DNA from: an uncultured Clostridia bacterium
GTDB taxonomy: Bacteria; Bacillota; Clostridia; Oscillospirales; Acutalibacteraceae
NCBI GenBank assembly: GCA_944381295.1
Contig: CALWKP010000054.1
Span: 1 to 12,417 of the forward strand
Length of the DNA: 12,417 bases
Direction of reading: 5' to 3'
The translations under genes and the position numbers were made by a program. Below are positions 1 through 7,200 of this stretch, one piece after another (positions within the stretch are counted from its first letter, which is position 1; every line of letters starts with the position of its first letter). A model generated the notes under the pieces. It saw only the letters and a program-made list of their open reading frames with translations, was not told the origin of the DNA and searched no databases.

Positions 1-620
1 TCGATTCCTTCACTTAGTGCATTTGGTAAAACAATTTCGTCCCAATCATAAATCGTATGGCCCCAGAATTCAAGATTCCAAGCCTTATTTAAAGCTTCCA
101 GAGTCTGATATTTTTCCTTTAACCAAACTCTGAATGCTTTTTCACAGGTCTCACAGTAGCATTCTCCGCCATACTCGTTGTTGATATGCCAGCAAACAAT
201 ATGTGGATTATTCCCATACCTTTCAGCCAATTTACCAGCCAGACGACCAGCAAAATGTTGATAAACTAGACTGTTTGGGCAGGCATTATGACGTTGTCCA
301 AATTTGTGATGGCGACCTTCATAGTCGGTGCGTGCTACTTCAGGATAACGTTTCACCATCCAAGCAGGAAGGGCGGCGGTAGAGGTTGCTAAAACAATAT
401 GAAAGTTTGCATCGCTAAGCATCTGGATAATTTCATCCAATTCCGTAAAGTCATAAATTTCTTCAGAAGGTTGAATTTTTGCCCAAGAAAACACATTAAC
501 GGTGGCGCTGTTGATTCTTGCATCTTGGAACATATGGAGATCTTCCGTCCAGATTTCTTTAGGCCATTGATTTGGATTGTAATCTCCGCCATACAAAATA
601 CAGTCAATTCTTTTTTCCAT
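1..620 (-). CDS. GH42 beta-galactosidase, N-terminal part (3' end outside window)
   Basis: The reverse strand is open from an ATG at 620 to the left edge, giving the first 206 residues of a glycoside hydrolase family 42 beta-galactosidase. These enzymes release terminal beta-galactosyl residues from galacto-oligosaccharides, usually in the cytoplasm. Visible hallmarks are the start LYGGDYNPNQWP, typical of GH42 after its first strand, and the WHINNEYGG motif, in which Glu149 is the family acid/base. The zinc-site cysteines appear as Cys114 plus the cluster Cys154, Cys156 and Cys159 (CYCETC). The nucleophile Glu lies in the missing C-terminal part. A GAGGTG Shine-Dalgarno site stands six bases before the ATG. 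The gene is divergent from an AraC-type regulator, a common arrangement for locally controlled sugar-hydrolase genes. Family assignment is firm; the substrate is inferred. Confidence 0.93.
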   Translation of the reverse strand, partial: MEKRIDCILYGGDYNPNQWPKEIWTEDLHMFQDARINSATVNVFSWAKIQPSEEIYDFTELDEIIQMLSDANFHIVLATSTAALPAWMVKRYPEVARTDYEGRHHKFGQRHNACPNSLVYQHFAGRLAGKLAERYGNNPHIVCWHINNEYGGECYCETCEKAFRVWLKEKYQTLEALNKAWNLEFWGHTIYDWDEIVLPNALSEGI

Positions 621-712
621 ACAACACACCTCATTCAAAATAATAAAAAGAAAAAGAACAATCAAGGGATTTGTCCAGAAATAATGGAAAATTAAAATTT
701 TGAGATGACTTT

Positions 713-718
713 ATTATA
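713..718 (-). promoter_or_regulatory. Candidate -10 element for the GH42 gene
   Basis: The reverse strand reads TATAAT here, about 95 bases before the GH42 start codon. No good -35 hexamer sits 16-18 bases upstream, so an activator such as the neighbouring AraC protein may be needed. It lies only about 20 bases from the opposing -10 of the araC gene, so the two promoters overlap face to face. Confidence 0.45.
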
Positions 719-736
719 CTTCCGCTTGAAAAAGAA

Positions 737-745
737 TGGTATAAT
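737..745 (+). promoter_or_regulatory. Extended -10 promoter of the AraC-family gene
   Basis: TGGTATAAT (TGn plus a perfect TATAAT at 740-745) is an extended -10 element 45 bases before the araC start. A TTGAAA at 726-731 is too close to act as its -35. Short palindromes (GAAATTTC at 765-772, TTTCGAAA at 769-776) lie just downstream and could be part of an operator, but this is weak. Confidence 0.55.
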
Positions 746-790
746 ATGTTAGGCTAAAATATATGAAATTTCGAAACGGGTGAAAAGCAG

Positions 791-1594
791 ATGCCGATCT
801 ATTTTAATTTGTCTTCTCATCAATTACCTTTAAAGTTAGCCAGCATAGGAAACCGATGGGATCAAGAGCCTATTTCGAGGCCCAAAGGCTATCCTTTATA
901 TCATTGGTTGCAAACAGAAAAGGGAAAGGGGCAGATTATTGTAAATGGAAAAGCAGTGGAATTGGGAGAAGGAGAGGGAATTCTGCTTGCGCCATTTATT
1001 CCACACAGTTACTGTAGAACAGGAAAACAGTGGATCACTGCTTTTGTTACTTTTAGTGGAACGTTAGAACCGGAAATTCAGAAAATCACAGGGAAATCCC
1101 CGGTTATTTTGAGTAATGCACAAACAGGCCAAAAGTTAGGAAGATGGATAGAAAAAATCATAGCAGAATATGAAAATCAGCAGCTTGACGCGATGAGACT
1201 TTCGGTAGGCTGTTATGAGTTTTTAATGCAATTAGCAGAAAATCAATCCTATCATGTTCCATCAGATTCGTTATATCGGCAATATGTGGAACCAATTATC
1301 CGAGAAATTGAAACAAATTTTGATCAAGAATTAACGGTTGGAAGTTTGGCAGTTTCTGTCTATGTAACACCACAATACCTTTCCAGATTATTTCAAAGAT
1401 TTGTAGGATGTTCTGTATACACTTATCTTACAAATTATCGGATCAAACGGGCCCGAGAACTACTAGTGAGTCATCCGGAATGTGATGTTCAGCAAATTGC
1501 TGTAAAGGTAGGGTATCATGATGTTAGTCATTTCATTGCAGTATTCAAAAAAATGACAGGATATACCCCGCTCAACTTCCGAAAGTTATTTTAA
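791..1594 (+). CDS. AraC-family transcriptional regulator
   Basis: A 267-residue protein of standard AraC/XylS architecture. The N-terminal half (about residues 1-150) fits a cupin-like ligand-sensing domain, with the GKGQIIVNGKAVELGEGEGILLAPFIPH region resembling the AraC-binding cupin fold. Residues 168-267 carry two helix-turn-helix motifs: the first near LTVGSLAVSVYVTPQYLSRLF, the second near CDVQQIAVKVGYHDVSHF. The second leads into FKKMTGYTPLNFRK, the family signature. It probably senses a sugar and regulates the divergent GH42 gene, judged from the shared 170-base intergenic region. The Shine-Dalgarno is modest (GGGTGA at 778-783). No terminator follows; pcp starts 61 bases later, so read-through into pcp is likely. 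Family is secure; ligand and regulon are inferred. Confidence 0.93.
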   Translation: MPIYFNLSSHQLPLKLASIGNRWDQEPISRPKGYPLYHWLQTEKGKGQIIVNGKAVELGEGEGILLAPFIPHSYCRTGKQWITAFVTFSGTLEPEIQKITGKSPVILSNAQTGQKLGRWIEKIIAEYENQQLDAMRLSVGCYEFLMQLAENQSYHVPSDSLYRQYVEPIIREIETNFDQELTVGSLAVSVYVTPQYLSRLFQRFVGCSVYTYLTNYRIKRARELLVSHPECDVQQIAVKVGYHDVSHFIAVFKKMTGYTPLNFRKLF

Positions 1595-1655
1595 AGCAGG
1601 GTAGAGGGACAAAAGCAAAAAAATCTTAGAATAACGAGCAAAGGTAGGAAATTTT

Positions 1656-2276
1656 ATGAAAGTATTGTTAGCAGGATTTGAGCCCTTTGGAGGAGAAACA
1701 ATGAATCCAGCATGGGAGGCAATTCAAAGATTACCAAAAGAAATTTTAGGAGCACAACTTTTCAAGATTCAAATTCCAGTTTCCGGACAAAGAGCTTTGG
1801 AAAAAATTTATCAAATGATGAAAGAAGAACATCCAGAAATTGTGATAGCAATCGGTCAGGCTGGTGGACGGTATGGTGTTACCCCAGAACGCGTAGCTTT
1901 AAATATTGACGATTATGGGATTCCAGACAACGAGGGAAACCAGCCCGTAGACGCAACAATATTTGCGGATGGTGCACCGGCGTATTTCTCAAATCTTCCA
2001 GTAAAAGACATGGTGCAAGCAATTCGAGATGCGGGATATCCTGCATCGCTGTCCAATTCTGCTGGAACATATGTGTGTAACCATGTCATGTTTGGAATTT
2101 TGTATTATTTGGAAAAGGAATTTCCGGATACTGGTGGAGGCTTTATCCATGTACCATATGCAGCTTGCCAAGTGGTGCAAAAATCCAATACCCCTTCTAT
2201 GTCATTATTGGATATCGCATCAGCTATAGAAGCAGCAGTTCGAGCGGCAATTTTACAAAAGAAAAAGAGCCTATGA
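1656..2276 (+). CDS. pcp: Pyroglutamyl-peptidase I (pyrrolidone-carboxylate peptidase)
   Basis: A 206-residue cytoplasmic cysteine peptidase of family C15 that removes N-terminal pyroglutamate from peptides. The whole fold is recognisable: MKVLLAGFEPFGGE at the start, then GRYGVTPERVALNIDDYGIPDNEG with the catalytic Glu78. Cys141 (SAGTYVCNHVMFG) is the nucleophile and His165 (GGFIHVPY) completes the triad. The length is normal for the family (about 200-215). It starts 61 bases after the AraC gene, with a GGTAGGA ribosome-binding site. No clear terminator hairpin was found in the 176 bases after its stop. Its presence beside a galactosidase/AraC pair has no obvious metabolic logic beyond peptide and sugar salvage. 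Confidence 0.96.
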   Translation: MKVLLAGFEPFGGETMNPAWEAIQRLPKEILGAQLFKIQIPVSGQRALEKIYQMMKEEHPEIVIAIGQAGGRYGVTPERVALNIDDYGIPDNEGNQPVDATIFADGAPAYFSNLPVKDMVQAIRDAGYPASLSNSAGTYVCNHVMFGILYYLEKEFPDTGGGFIHVPYAACQVVQKSNTPSMSLLDIASAIEAAVRAAILQKKKSL

Positions 2277-2400
2277 TTTCCGGTCAGTATAGATTCGTTG
2301 TTTGGTAGAATGGAATATCACTTACCAGAACAATATAAAATCAAAGAATTGAGGGCATTTTTGTTTCATCAAATTTTCTCTTTATAGGAAGTCTATCTTA

Positions 2401-2429
2401 TTGATATTCCTTTTTAAATGGACTATAAT
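2401..2429 (+). promoter_or_regulatory. Sigma-A-type promoter of the orphan P-loop gene
   Basis: TTGATA (2401-2406) and a perfect TATAAT (2424-2429) are separated by exactly 17 bases. The predicted start is near 2436, giving a leader of only about 17 bases that still contains the full AAGGAGG site (2438-2444). The -35 lies inside a weak bulged hairpin (2386-2411) followed by Ts, which might end pcp transcription, but this is uncertain. Confidence 0.8.
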
Positions 2430-2452
2430 TTGCTTATAAGGAGGTAGTTTAT

Positions 2453-3040
2453 ATGCTTACTATCTTTGGAAAAACTGGGAACGTAGAAGTTTCGGAAACC
2501 CCACGTATCGTTCTAAGAGCAATCAAAGAATCTAAAATTCCACTTGGGCTAATAGGTTTAAGCGGTTCCGGAAAGTCGATTCTTCTCGATCAGCTAAAAT
2601 TTGACGTTGACGAGATCATGGTGATTCATGATGAAGAAAAATCTGCGATTACTAGATTGATTACGCAAATTGCTGAGGGAAAACAGATTTACTATACGCT
2701 TAATGCGGATAGTAATCATAAGTCGATTGAAAAACTATTCTATTATGTTGGGTTAATTGATGAAGAAACAGAGCGAAAGGCATTTACTCAGCCCATAGCG
2801 CTTGTTCATATGGTAAAAACAACGCTCAAAACAAAGATTATTGAGAAAATTTCTCTATATCCGGACGGGTTTGGAACAGATCCTTCACATATTGCATCCT
2901 ACGAATGCTTATATCGTTTACATTTTAATTCTCCCAGTAGCTATGGGGTCACTTGCGTTGATACTTCAGAAGTTGTCTCTCCTCCTTCTGATCGTTTGTG
3001 CAAGATGCTTCCTGCATTGGAGTCGTTAAAAAAGTTATAA
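2453..3040 (+). CDS. Orphan P-loop NTPase-like protein, function unknown
   Basis: A 195-residue protein I cannot assign to a named family. The one clear motif is a Walker A loop, GLSGSGKS, at residues 35-42. It is preceded by a hydrophobic strand (IPLGLIG) as in P-loop NTPases and small-molecule kinases. The hydrophobic stretch EIMVIHDEE at 54-62 follows closely; the spacing resembles APS-kinase-like folds, where an acidic residue comes about 20 residues after the loop, more than ABC or AAA proteins. No confident Walker B or lid is visible. The C-terminal third (YECLYRLHFNSPSSYG, then VDTSEVVSPPSDRL) shows no motif I recognise. There is no signal peptide or membrane segment. It has its own strong promoter, an ideal AAGGAGG site and its own terminator, so it is a single-gene unit. 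It is almost certainly expressed; nucleotide binding is likely, the reaction unknown. Confidence 0.8.
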   Translation: MLTIFGKTGNVEVSETPRIVLRAIKESKIPLGLIGLSGSGKSILLDQLKFDVDEIMVIHDEEKSAITRLITQIAEGKQIYYTLNADSNHKSIEKLFYYVGLIDEETERKAFTQPIALVHMVKTTLKTKIIEKISLYPDGFGTDPSHIASYECLYRLHFNSPSSYGVTCVDTSEVVSPPSDRLCKMLPALESLKKL

Positions 3041-3054
3041 TTTGTGATGTTTTT

Positions 3055-3085
3055 ATCCCCTTGCGCTTGCGTGAGGGGATATTTT
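3055..3085 (+). terminator. Intrinsic terminator of the P-loop gene
   Basis: ATCCCCTTGCG pairs with CGTGAGGGGAT around a CTTG loop region (3055-3080; two G-U pairs near the loop). TTTT follows at 3082-3085. It lies 15 bases past the stop codon. A TTTT run also precedes the stem, so it could act on the opposite strand as well. Confidence 0.8.
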
Positions 3086-3154
3086 ATCATGCATATTGAG
3101 GGATAATGGAAAAGTTTTACATATAAAAATAAAAAGAAAATTCTTATCAAAGAA

Positions 3155-3187
3155 CAAGAAGCAACCCAATGATAGGGCTGCTTCTTG
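3155..3187 (-). terminator. Intrinsic terminator of the PNPOx-like gene
   Basis: Two 13-base arms (3155-3167 and 3175-3187) enclose a 7-base loop. On the reverse strand every position pairs (one G-U), whereas the forward strand has an A/C mismatch, so it is better as a minus-strand terminator. It lies 14 bases beyond the stop of the minus-strand gene. The T tract after it is interrupted (TTCTTTG). Confidence 0.75.
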
Positions 3188-3200
3188 CTTATAACTAGAT

Positions 3201-3593
3201 TTAAAAAGTAATTGTATGAGGAGCGTTTGTAAAGGAAGAAAAAGTTGCGGTTCCATGTTCTAAAGCAAAGATCTGTGTATTTCCGTCTCCTGCTTGATAC
3301 ATTTTTTGCAGAGATGGATAGGCGGCTAACATATGTTCTTGAGCTTCTATCCGAGGATCTTCTACGGCTGTGGCAGCTACACGCAGCCAACATTCTCCAT
3401 CAAAAGCACAGATTTCTATTTTAGGTTTTTTTAGGATTTGTTTGGAAACATCTTTCACCTTTCCAGTTTGGATGGTGAGCCGCCCGTCAAACAGGTCAAT
3501 GGTACCAAAAGGCCGTACACGCGCCTGATCGCCTTCCAGTGTGGCTAAATAATAGGTACCACATTTTTTAAGAAAATCATAAATTTCCTGCAT
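3201..3593 (-). CDS. Pyridoxamine 5'-phosphate oxidase-like (split beta-barrel, flavin-binding) protein
   Basis: A 130-residue protein of the small PNPOx-like family, which folds as a split beta-barrel and usually dimerises around FMN or a related flavin. The N-terminal YDFLKKCGTYYLATLEGDQARVRPFGTIDLFDGRLTIQTGKVKDVSKQILKKPKIEIC matches the family pattern: a strand entering 'LAT', a G-x-x-RVRPFG turn, and a T-x-K-x-K segment that contacts the phosphate. The length is typical of uncharacterised single-domain members. Its substrate cannot be told from sequence; members include oxidoreductases and heme- or F420-related enzymes. Start ATG at 3593 follows a perfect AAGGAGG. The gene is monocistronic, with its own promoter (TATAAT at 3625-3630) and terminator (3155-3187). 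An inverted repeat straddles its promoter, so a dedicated repressor is plausible. Confidence 0.88.
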   Translation of the reverse strand: MQEIYDFLKKCGTYYLATLEGDQARVRPFGTIDLFDGRLTIQTGKVKDVSKQILKKPKIEICAFDGECWLRVAATAVEDPRIEAQEHMLAAYPSLQKMYQAGDGNTQIFALEHGTATFSSFTNAPHTITF

Positions 3594-3606
3594 GATAAGA
3601 ACCTCC

Positions 3607-3649
3607 TTGTATTTTGTATTTTTTATTATATCACAAAATACAAATACAA
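3607..3649 (-). promoter_or_regulatory. Promoter -10 flanked by an operator-like inverted repeat
   Basis: On the minus strand a perfect TATAAT occupies 3625-3630, about 32 bases before the start codon. It is bracketed by inverted arms: TTGTATTTTGTATTTT (3607-3622) and AAAATACAAATACAA (3635-3649), identical after reverse complementing except for one extra T. Each arm is itself a double TTGTATTT/TGTATTT unit. No standard -35 is evident. The layout fits a dimeric repressor closing over the promoter; the cognate regulator is not in this window. Confidence 0.6.
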
Positions 3650-3759
3650 CTGTTTCGGTGTGAAGAAAAAAACTGTAATTATAAAATTTTTTTCAATAAA
3701 AAATAAAATCCATGCAATATTTTGAGGGGGAAATTTGTTATAAACAATGTTGGGATTTT

Positions 3760-3943
3760 TTTACCGTTAATAGCGGTAAATGTCTATCGGCAAGAAACTT
3801 GGGAAAGAGGGAAAATACCGATTTCCTGTTGATGCGGGTGGATTGCCGAGAAGAAAACTGGCTGCAAAATCCCATAGATACGGGCGAGGGGATACCAGGA
3901 AGCGAAAGGTAGCAGCGCTTCTTTGTTCCCCTTCTTTCTTTTT
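3760..3943 (+). ncRNA. Candidate structured RNA: attenuated leader or free-standing small transcript
   Basis: Foldable elements in order: hairpin 3760-3780; outer stem TCGGCAA (3787-3793) with TTGCCGA (3843-3849), enclosing a hairpin GGAAA/TTTCC (3810-3814 with 3822-3826); then a strong terminator at 3886-3943. Competing pairs exist: ATCGG (3786-3790) could instead pair with CCGAT (3818-3822), and GCTGC (3861-3865) with GCAGC (3912-3916) inside the terminator loop/stem. That is the layout expected of a switch. GATGCGGGTGG (3831-3841) is echoed as GATACGGGCGAGG (3877-3889). I could not match it to any riboswitch consensus I know. No confident promoter was found upstream of it. The existence of a transcript is inferred mainly from the terminator, which has no upstream plus-strand gene to serve. 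Confidence 0.45.
3886..3943 (+). terminator. Intrinsic terminator upstream of the lysozyme gene
   Basis: The inner stem GAAGCG (3899-3904) pairs with CGCTTC (3916-3921). An outer stem GGGGA (3888-3892) pairs with TCCCC (3927-3931), with a small internal loop between. The downstream tract is TTCTTTCTTTTT (3932-3943). The next plus-strand gene begins 260 bases further on and has a separate promoter after this hairpin. Confidence 0.65.
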
Positions 3944-3950
3944 GGGTGGG

Positions 3951-3979
3951 TTGTAAAATAAGAGGTTGTACGGTACAAT
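3951..3979 (+). promoter_or_regulatory. Promoter of the lysozyme gene with palindrome over the -10
   Basis: TTGTAA (3951-3956) and TACAAT (3974-3979) are 17 bases apart. The predicted start near 3986 leaves a leader of about 217 bases. The -10 overlaps a perfect palindrome, TTGTAC-G-GTACAA (3966-3978), which could be an operator. Confidence 0.6.
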
Positions 3980-4202
3980 AATTTCGTATGCCAATGAAAA
4001 ACGAAGTTTTTTGAGTGCTAAGAAATCATTGTGGTGGAGAAAAAAGAAAAAAGTAGCGGTAAATAATAGAGACGATTGTCGAGAAAGAGAGCGCCTAATT
4101 AGTTTGCGGGCGAAATTTGTTGAATTATAAATGGTTTTGGAAGATAGATTTGGGAGTGTGTGGTGGAAAATGCAGAAATTTGAGGCACGAAAGGAAAAAC
4201 GT

Positions 4203-7200
4203 ATGGGAAAAATGTTTCGTTCTTTACTCGGAATGGCAATGGCAGTGCTTTTGATGTTTCCAGGCGTTCCAGTAAGAGCAGCGCAAACAGCAGTCACAAC
4301 GGATGGCTTAAATTTGCGCAGTGGCCCAGGAAGTTCTTATAGTGTAATTACAGTGTTGTCTTCCGGAACACAATTGACGGTTTTGGATGCAAGCAATAAG
4401 GAATGGATTAAAGTAAGGACTTCGGATGGAAAAGAAGGATATTGCAGCAGCGAATACTTGAAATTGTCATCAACGTCTTCTGCATCGACCACATCAACTA
4501 CTTCCACGACTTCGTTGGGAACAGCAACTGTAAAAGAGTCCTTGAATCTCCGCACAGGCCCAGGAAGTAGTTATAGTATTGTTCGGGTACTATCTGCGGG
4601 CACACAACTAAGTGTGTTGGATAAAAGCAATTCTGCGTGGACAAAGGTAAGGACTTCGGATGGAAAAGAAGGATATTGCAGTAGTGAATATCTTAATTTT
4701 AGTACAACATCAAGCAGTTCTTCAGGAAGCAGTTCAAGCAGTGGGACAAGTGGAAGTTCCTCCGCACAAGGAACCTTAACGTTGGATACTCGGGCATATA
4801 CAATGCCGCCGAAAGGAATTTATGATTTTCGTGCTTCCTTGACTGGAAACCTGAAACAGTCGGATTTAAAAGTAAGTTCGTCACGTACCGGAATAGCGAC
4901 AGTGCAACAGGTACCTGGTACGGATAAATATCGGGTAACGGCAGTAAGTACTGGTACTTGTTATATCGTTGCAGAAATCGCTGGTTATCACGCATCTATT
5001 CAGATCAATGTTGTAGAGGGCGTAACACCGTTTGGGGATTCGCAGCGATCCATTACAGTAATTGGCGGAGATTCCACGAGCAGCGGCTCTTCGGGAAGCA
5101 GCGGTTCATCTTCAGGGAGCGGATCTTCCAGCGGAAGCGGCGGGAGTTCTTCAGCACAAGGAACCTTGACCTTGGATACTCGGGCATATACAATGCCGCC
5201 GAAGGGAATTTATTATTTCCGTGCTTCATTGACCGGAAACCTGAAACAATCAGATTTGAAAGTGAGTTCGTCGCGTACCGGGATAGCGACAGTACAGCAG
5301 GTGCCTGGTACCGATAAATACCGGATAACAGCCATAAGCCCTGGAACCTGCTATGTAGTTGCAGAAATCGCTGGTTATCATGCCTCTATCCAGGTAAATG
5401 TAGTAGAAGGGGTAACACCGTTCGGGGATTCGCAGCGGTCGATCACCGTGATCGGTGGGGATTCTTCGGGCAGCAGTTCTTCGGGCAGCGGGTCTGGCGG
5501 AGGGTCTTCCTCCATTATCGCGCTGGATAAAACTTCCTACACTTTCAGCAAAGCGGGAGATAGTTTCCAGTTGAAAGCCAGCGGTGTGGCGAGTGGAACG
5601 ACCCCAACGGCATCTTCTTCCAATACTTCGGTAGCAACTGTTAGTTATGTCAAGAATGATGGAGCTGGAAATTATTATTATGAAGTAAAAGCGGTTGGCC
5701 AGGGAAGCGCGACGATAAGCGTGACAGCAGGCAGTGTAACTGCAAATATGTCAGTAACAGTATCGGGAAGTTCTTCTGGCGGAACATCCAGCGGAAGTTC
5801 TTCGGGGAGCAGTTCTGCAACAAGAGCAAGGGTTACTACGGCATTGAATCTTAGAAGCGGGCCAGGAACAAACTATTCCAAGCTGGCAACCTTAACCACG
5901 GGAACGATCCTCACTGTTCTGGATACTTCCAATTCGGAATGGACGAAAGTGCAAACCTCTGGAGGGACAACAGGATATGTCAGCACAGAATACATTCAGT
6001 TCCTGGAGGATGGTGATACAGGAGACAGCACGGGAGTGGTAACACTTTCCCATACTTCTGGGACAATTCCACAGGGCAAGACATTTTATATCAAGACAAC
6101 GGCAGCACTGTCAGGAGGGGTTGTCTGGAGTTCCAGCAATACTTCCGTGGCGACGGTAAGCAATGGATATATTTATGCAGTTTCTCCCGGCACGGCGACG
6201 ATTACTGCATCTGATACCAGTGGAACGCATAAAGCAGTATGCAATGTAACTGTTACCGCTGCAGAACCTGTAAAAACAGCTTATACATCCCCAAATATTG
6301 CTTCGGTGGGTTCTGCCGTAGAATTGGTGGCAGTTACTGATGATACGCGTGACAGCGTACGGTTTGTAGTGAATATGAACGATGGATCGACCAAGACTCT
6401 GGATGTTTCCAATTACACTTCGGAAGTGTCCACGAGTTCAGGCCTGGCGACCAATTCAACCCGTGTATGGCGAACGACGATTACATTCAGTAAGCCGGGA
6501 ACATATACTGTACAGGTGTATTCGTCACAGAATGGAAAAATGAGTTCTACGGGAGTTACTACAACGAGTTTTGTAGTTTCCTCGCAGAGTTTCACAGAGA
6601 CAACAACGGAACAACGCAGAGTAAGCGATCAGATGCTGACAATCATGGGAAAATGGGAAGGATACAGTGCAGCAGTATATCCGGATACGATGGCATATGG
6701 GATTCCAACCATTGGTTATGGTCAAACATACAGTGCAGGGGCAATGTTCTATAATAACATCACAAAAACAGAGGCTTGGTCACTGTTGTTGAATACCGTA
6801 AATAACAGCTATACAAGTGAGGTCAATAAATTTATTGCCAATAATAATCTTCGTGTGAATCAGCAGCAGTTTGACGCAATGATCAGTTTTTCGCACAATG
6901 TAGGGACGGCTTATTGGAACGGTACAGCTGCATTCGACGCGAAAGAAATCATTCTCAACGCAGCAGTACCACCGACAATTCCGACTGGAGGAAGTTTACC
7001 AGCCTCTCTGACAAGTGAAGCGACCTTGTACAGTTCTCCAAGTTTTGATAGTATGGAACAAGGCGAATTGATGAAAGGACTTTCTGTTGAGGTGCTTGTG
7101 ACGGATTACTCCGGGGGAACCAATAATGGCTGGTATCAAATTCGGACGTCAGCAGGAGTGACTGGATGGGTAAGGTCCGGATATGTAAGATTTGCGTCTT

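Larger units (their letters stand above)
3594..4202. other. 609-base non-coding stretch between PNPOx-like gene and lysozyme gene
   Basis: I see no convincing protein gene here. The forward reading frame at 3712-3912 lacks a ribosome-binding site and resembles nothing. From left to right it holds the PNPOx promoter/operator, an AT-rich tract, a 7-base-pair hairpin (TTTACCG at 3760-3766 with CGGTAAA at 3774-3780), a longer foldable segment (3787-3849) and a terminator (3886-3943). A promoter (3951-3979) and a roughly 217-base leader of the lysozyme gene follow. The 11-mer TAGCGGTAAAT occurs twice (3771-3781 and 4054-4064). Confidence 0.7.

Noticed and set aside
389..695. Open frames on both strands over the GH42 gene
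   Set aside because: They are out of frame with the clear GH42 reading frame from 620 to the left edge, which contains the catalytic and zinc-site motifs.
3831..3850. T-box-like string (GGGTGGATTGCCG)
   Set aside because: It lacks the conserved ACCGCG continuation and any Stem I with a specifier loop, and the downstream gene is not amino-acid related.
3712..3912. Forward 66-codon open frame
   Set aside because: It has no ribosome-binding site, no recognisable protein features, and lies across the foldable non-coding segment and the first arm of the terminator.
3893..3917. SRP-RNA-like string (CCAGG ... GAAA ... AGCAG)
   Set aside because: The helix between the conserved parts does not pair properly, and the bases are better explained by the terminator hairpin.
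3767..4297. Reverse 176-codon open frame opposite the lysozyme leader
   Set aside because: No family resemblance, overlaps the promoter, terminator and start of a clear gene on the other strand, and has phenylalanine/serine-rich shadow composition.
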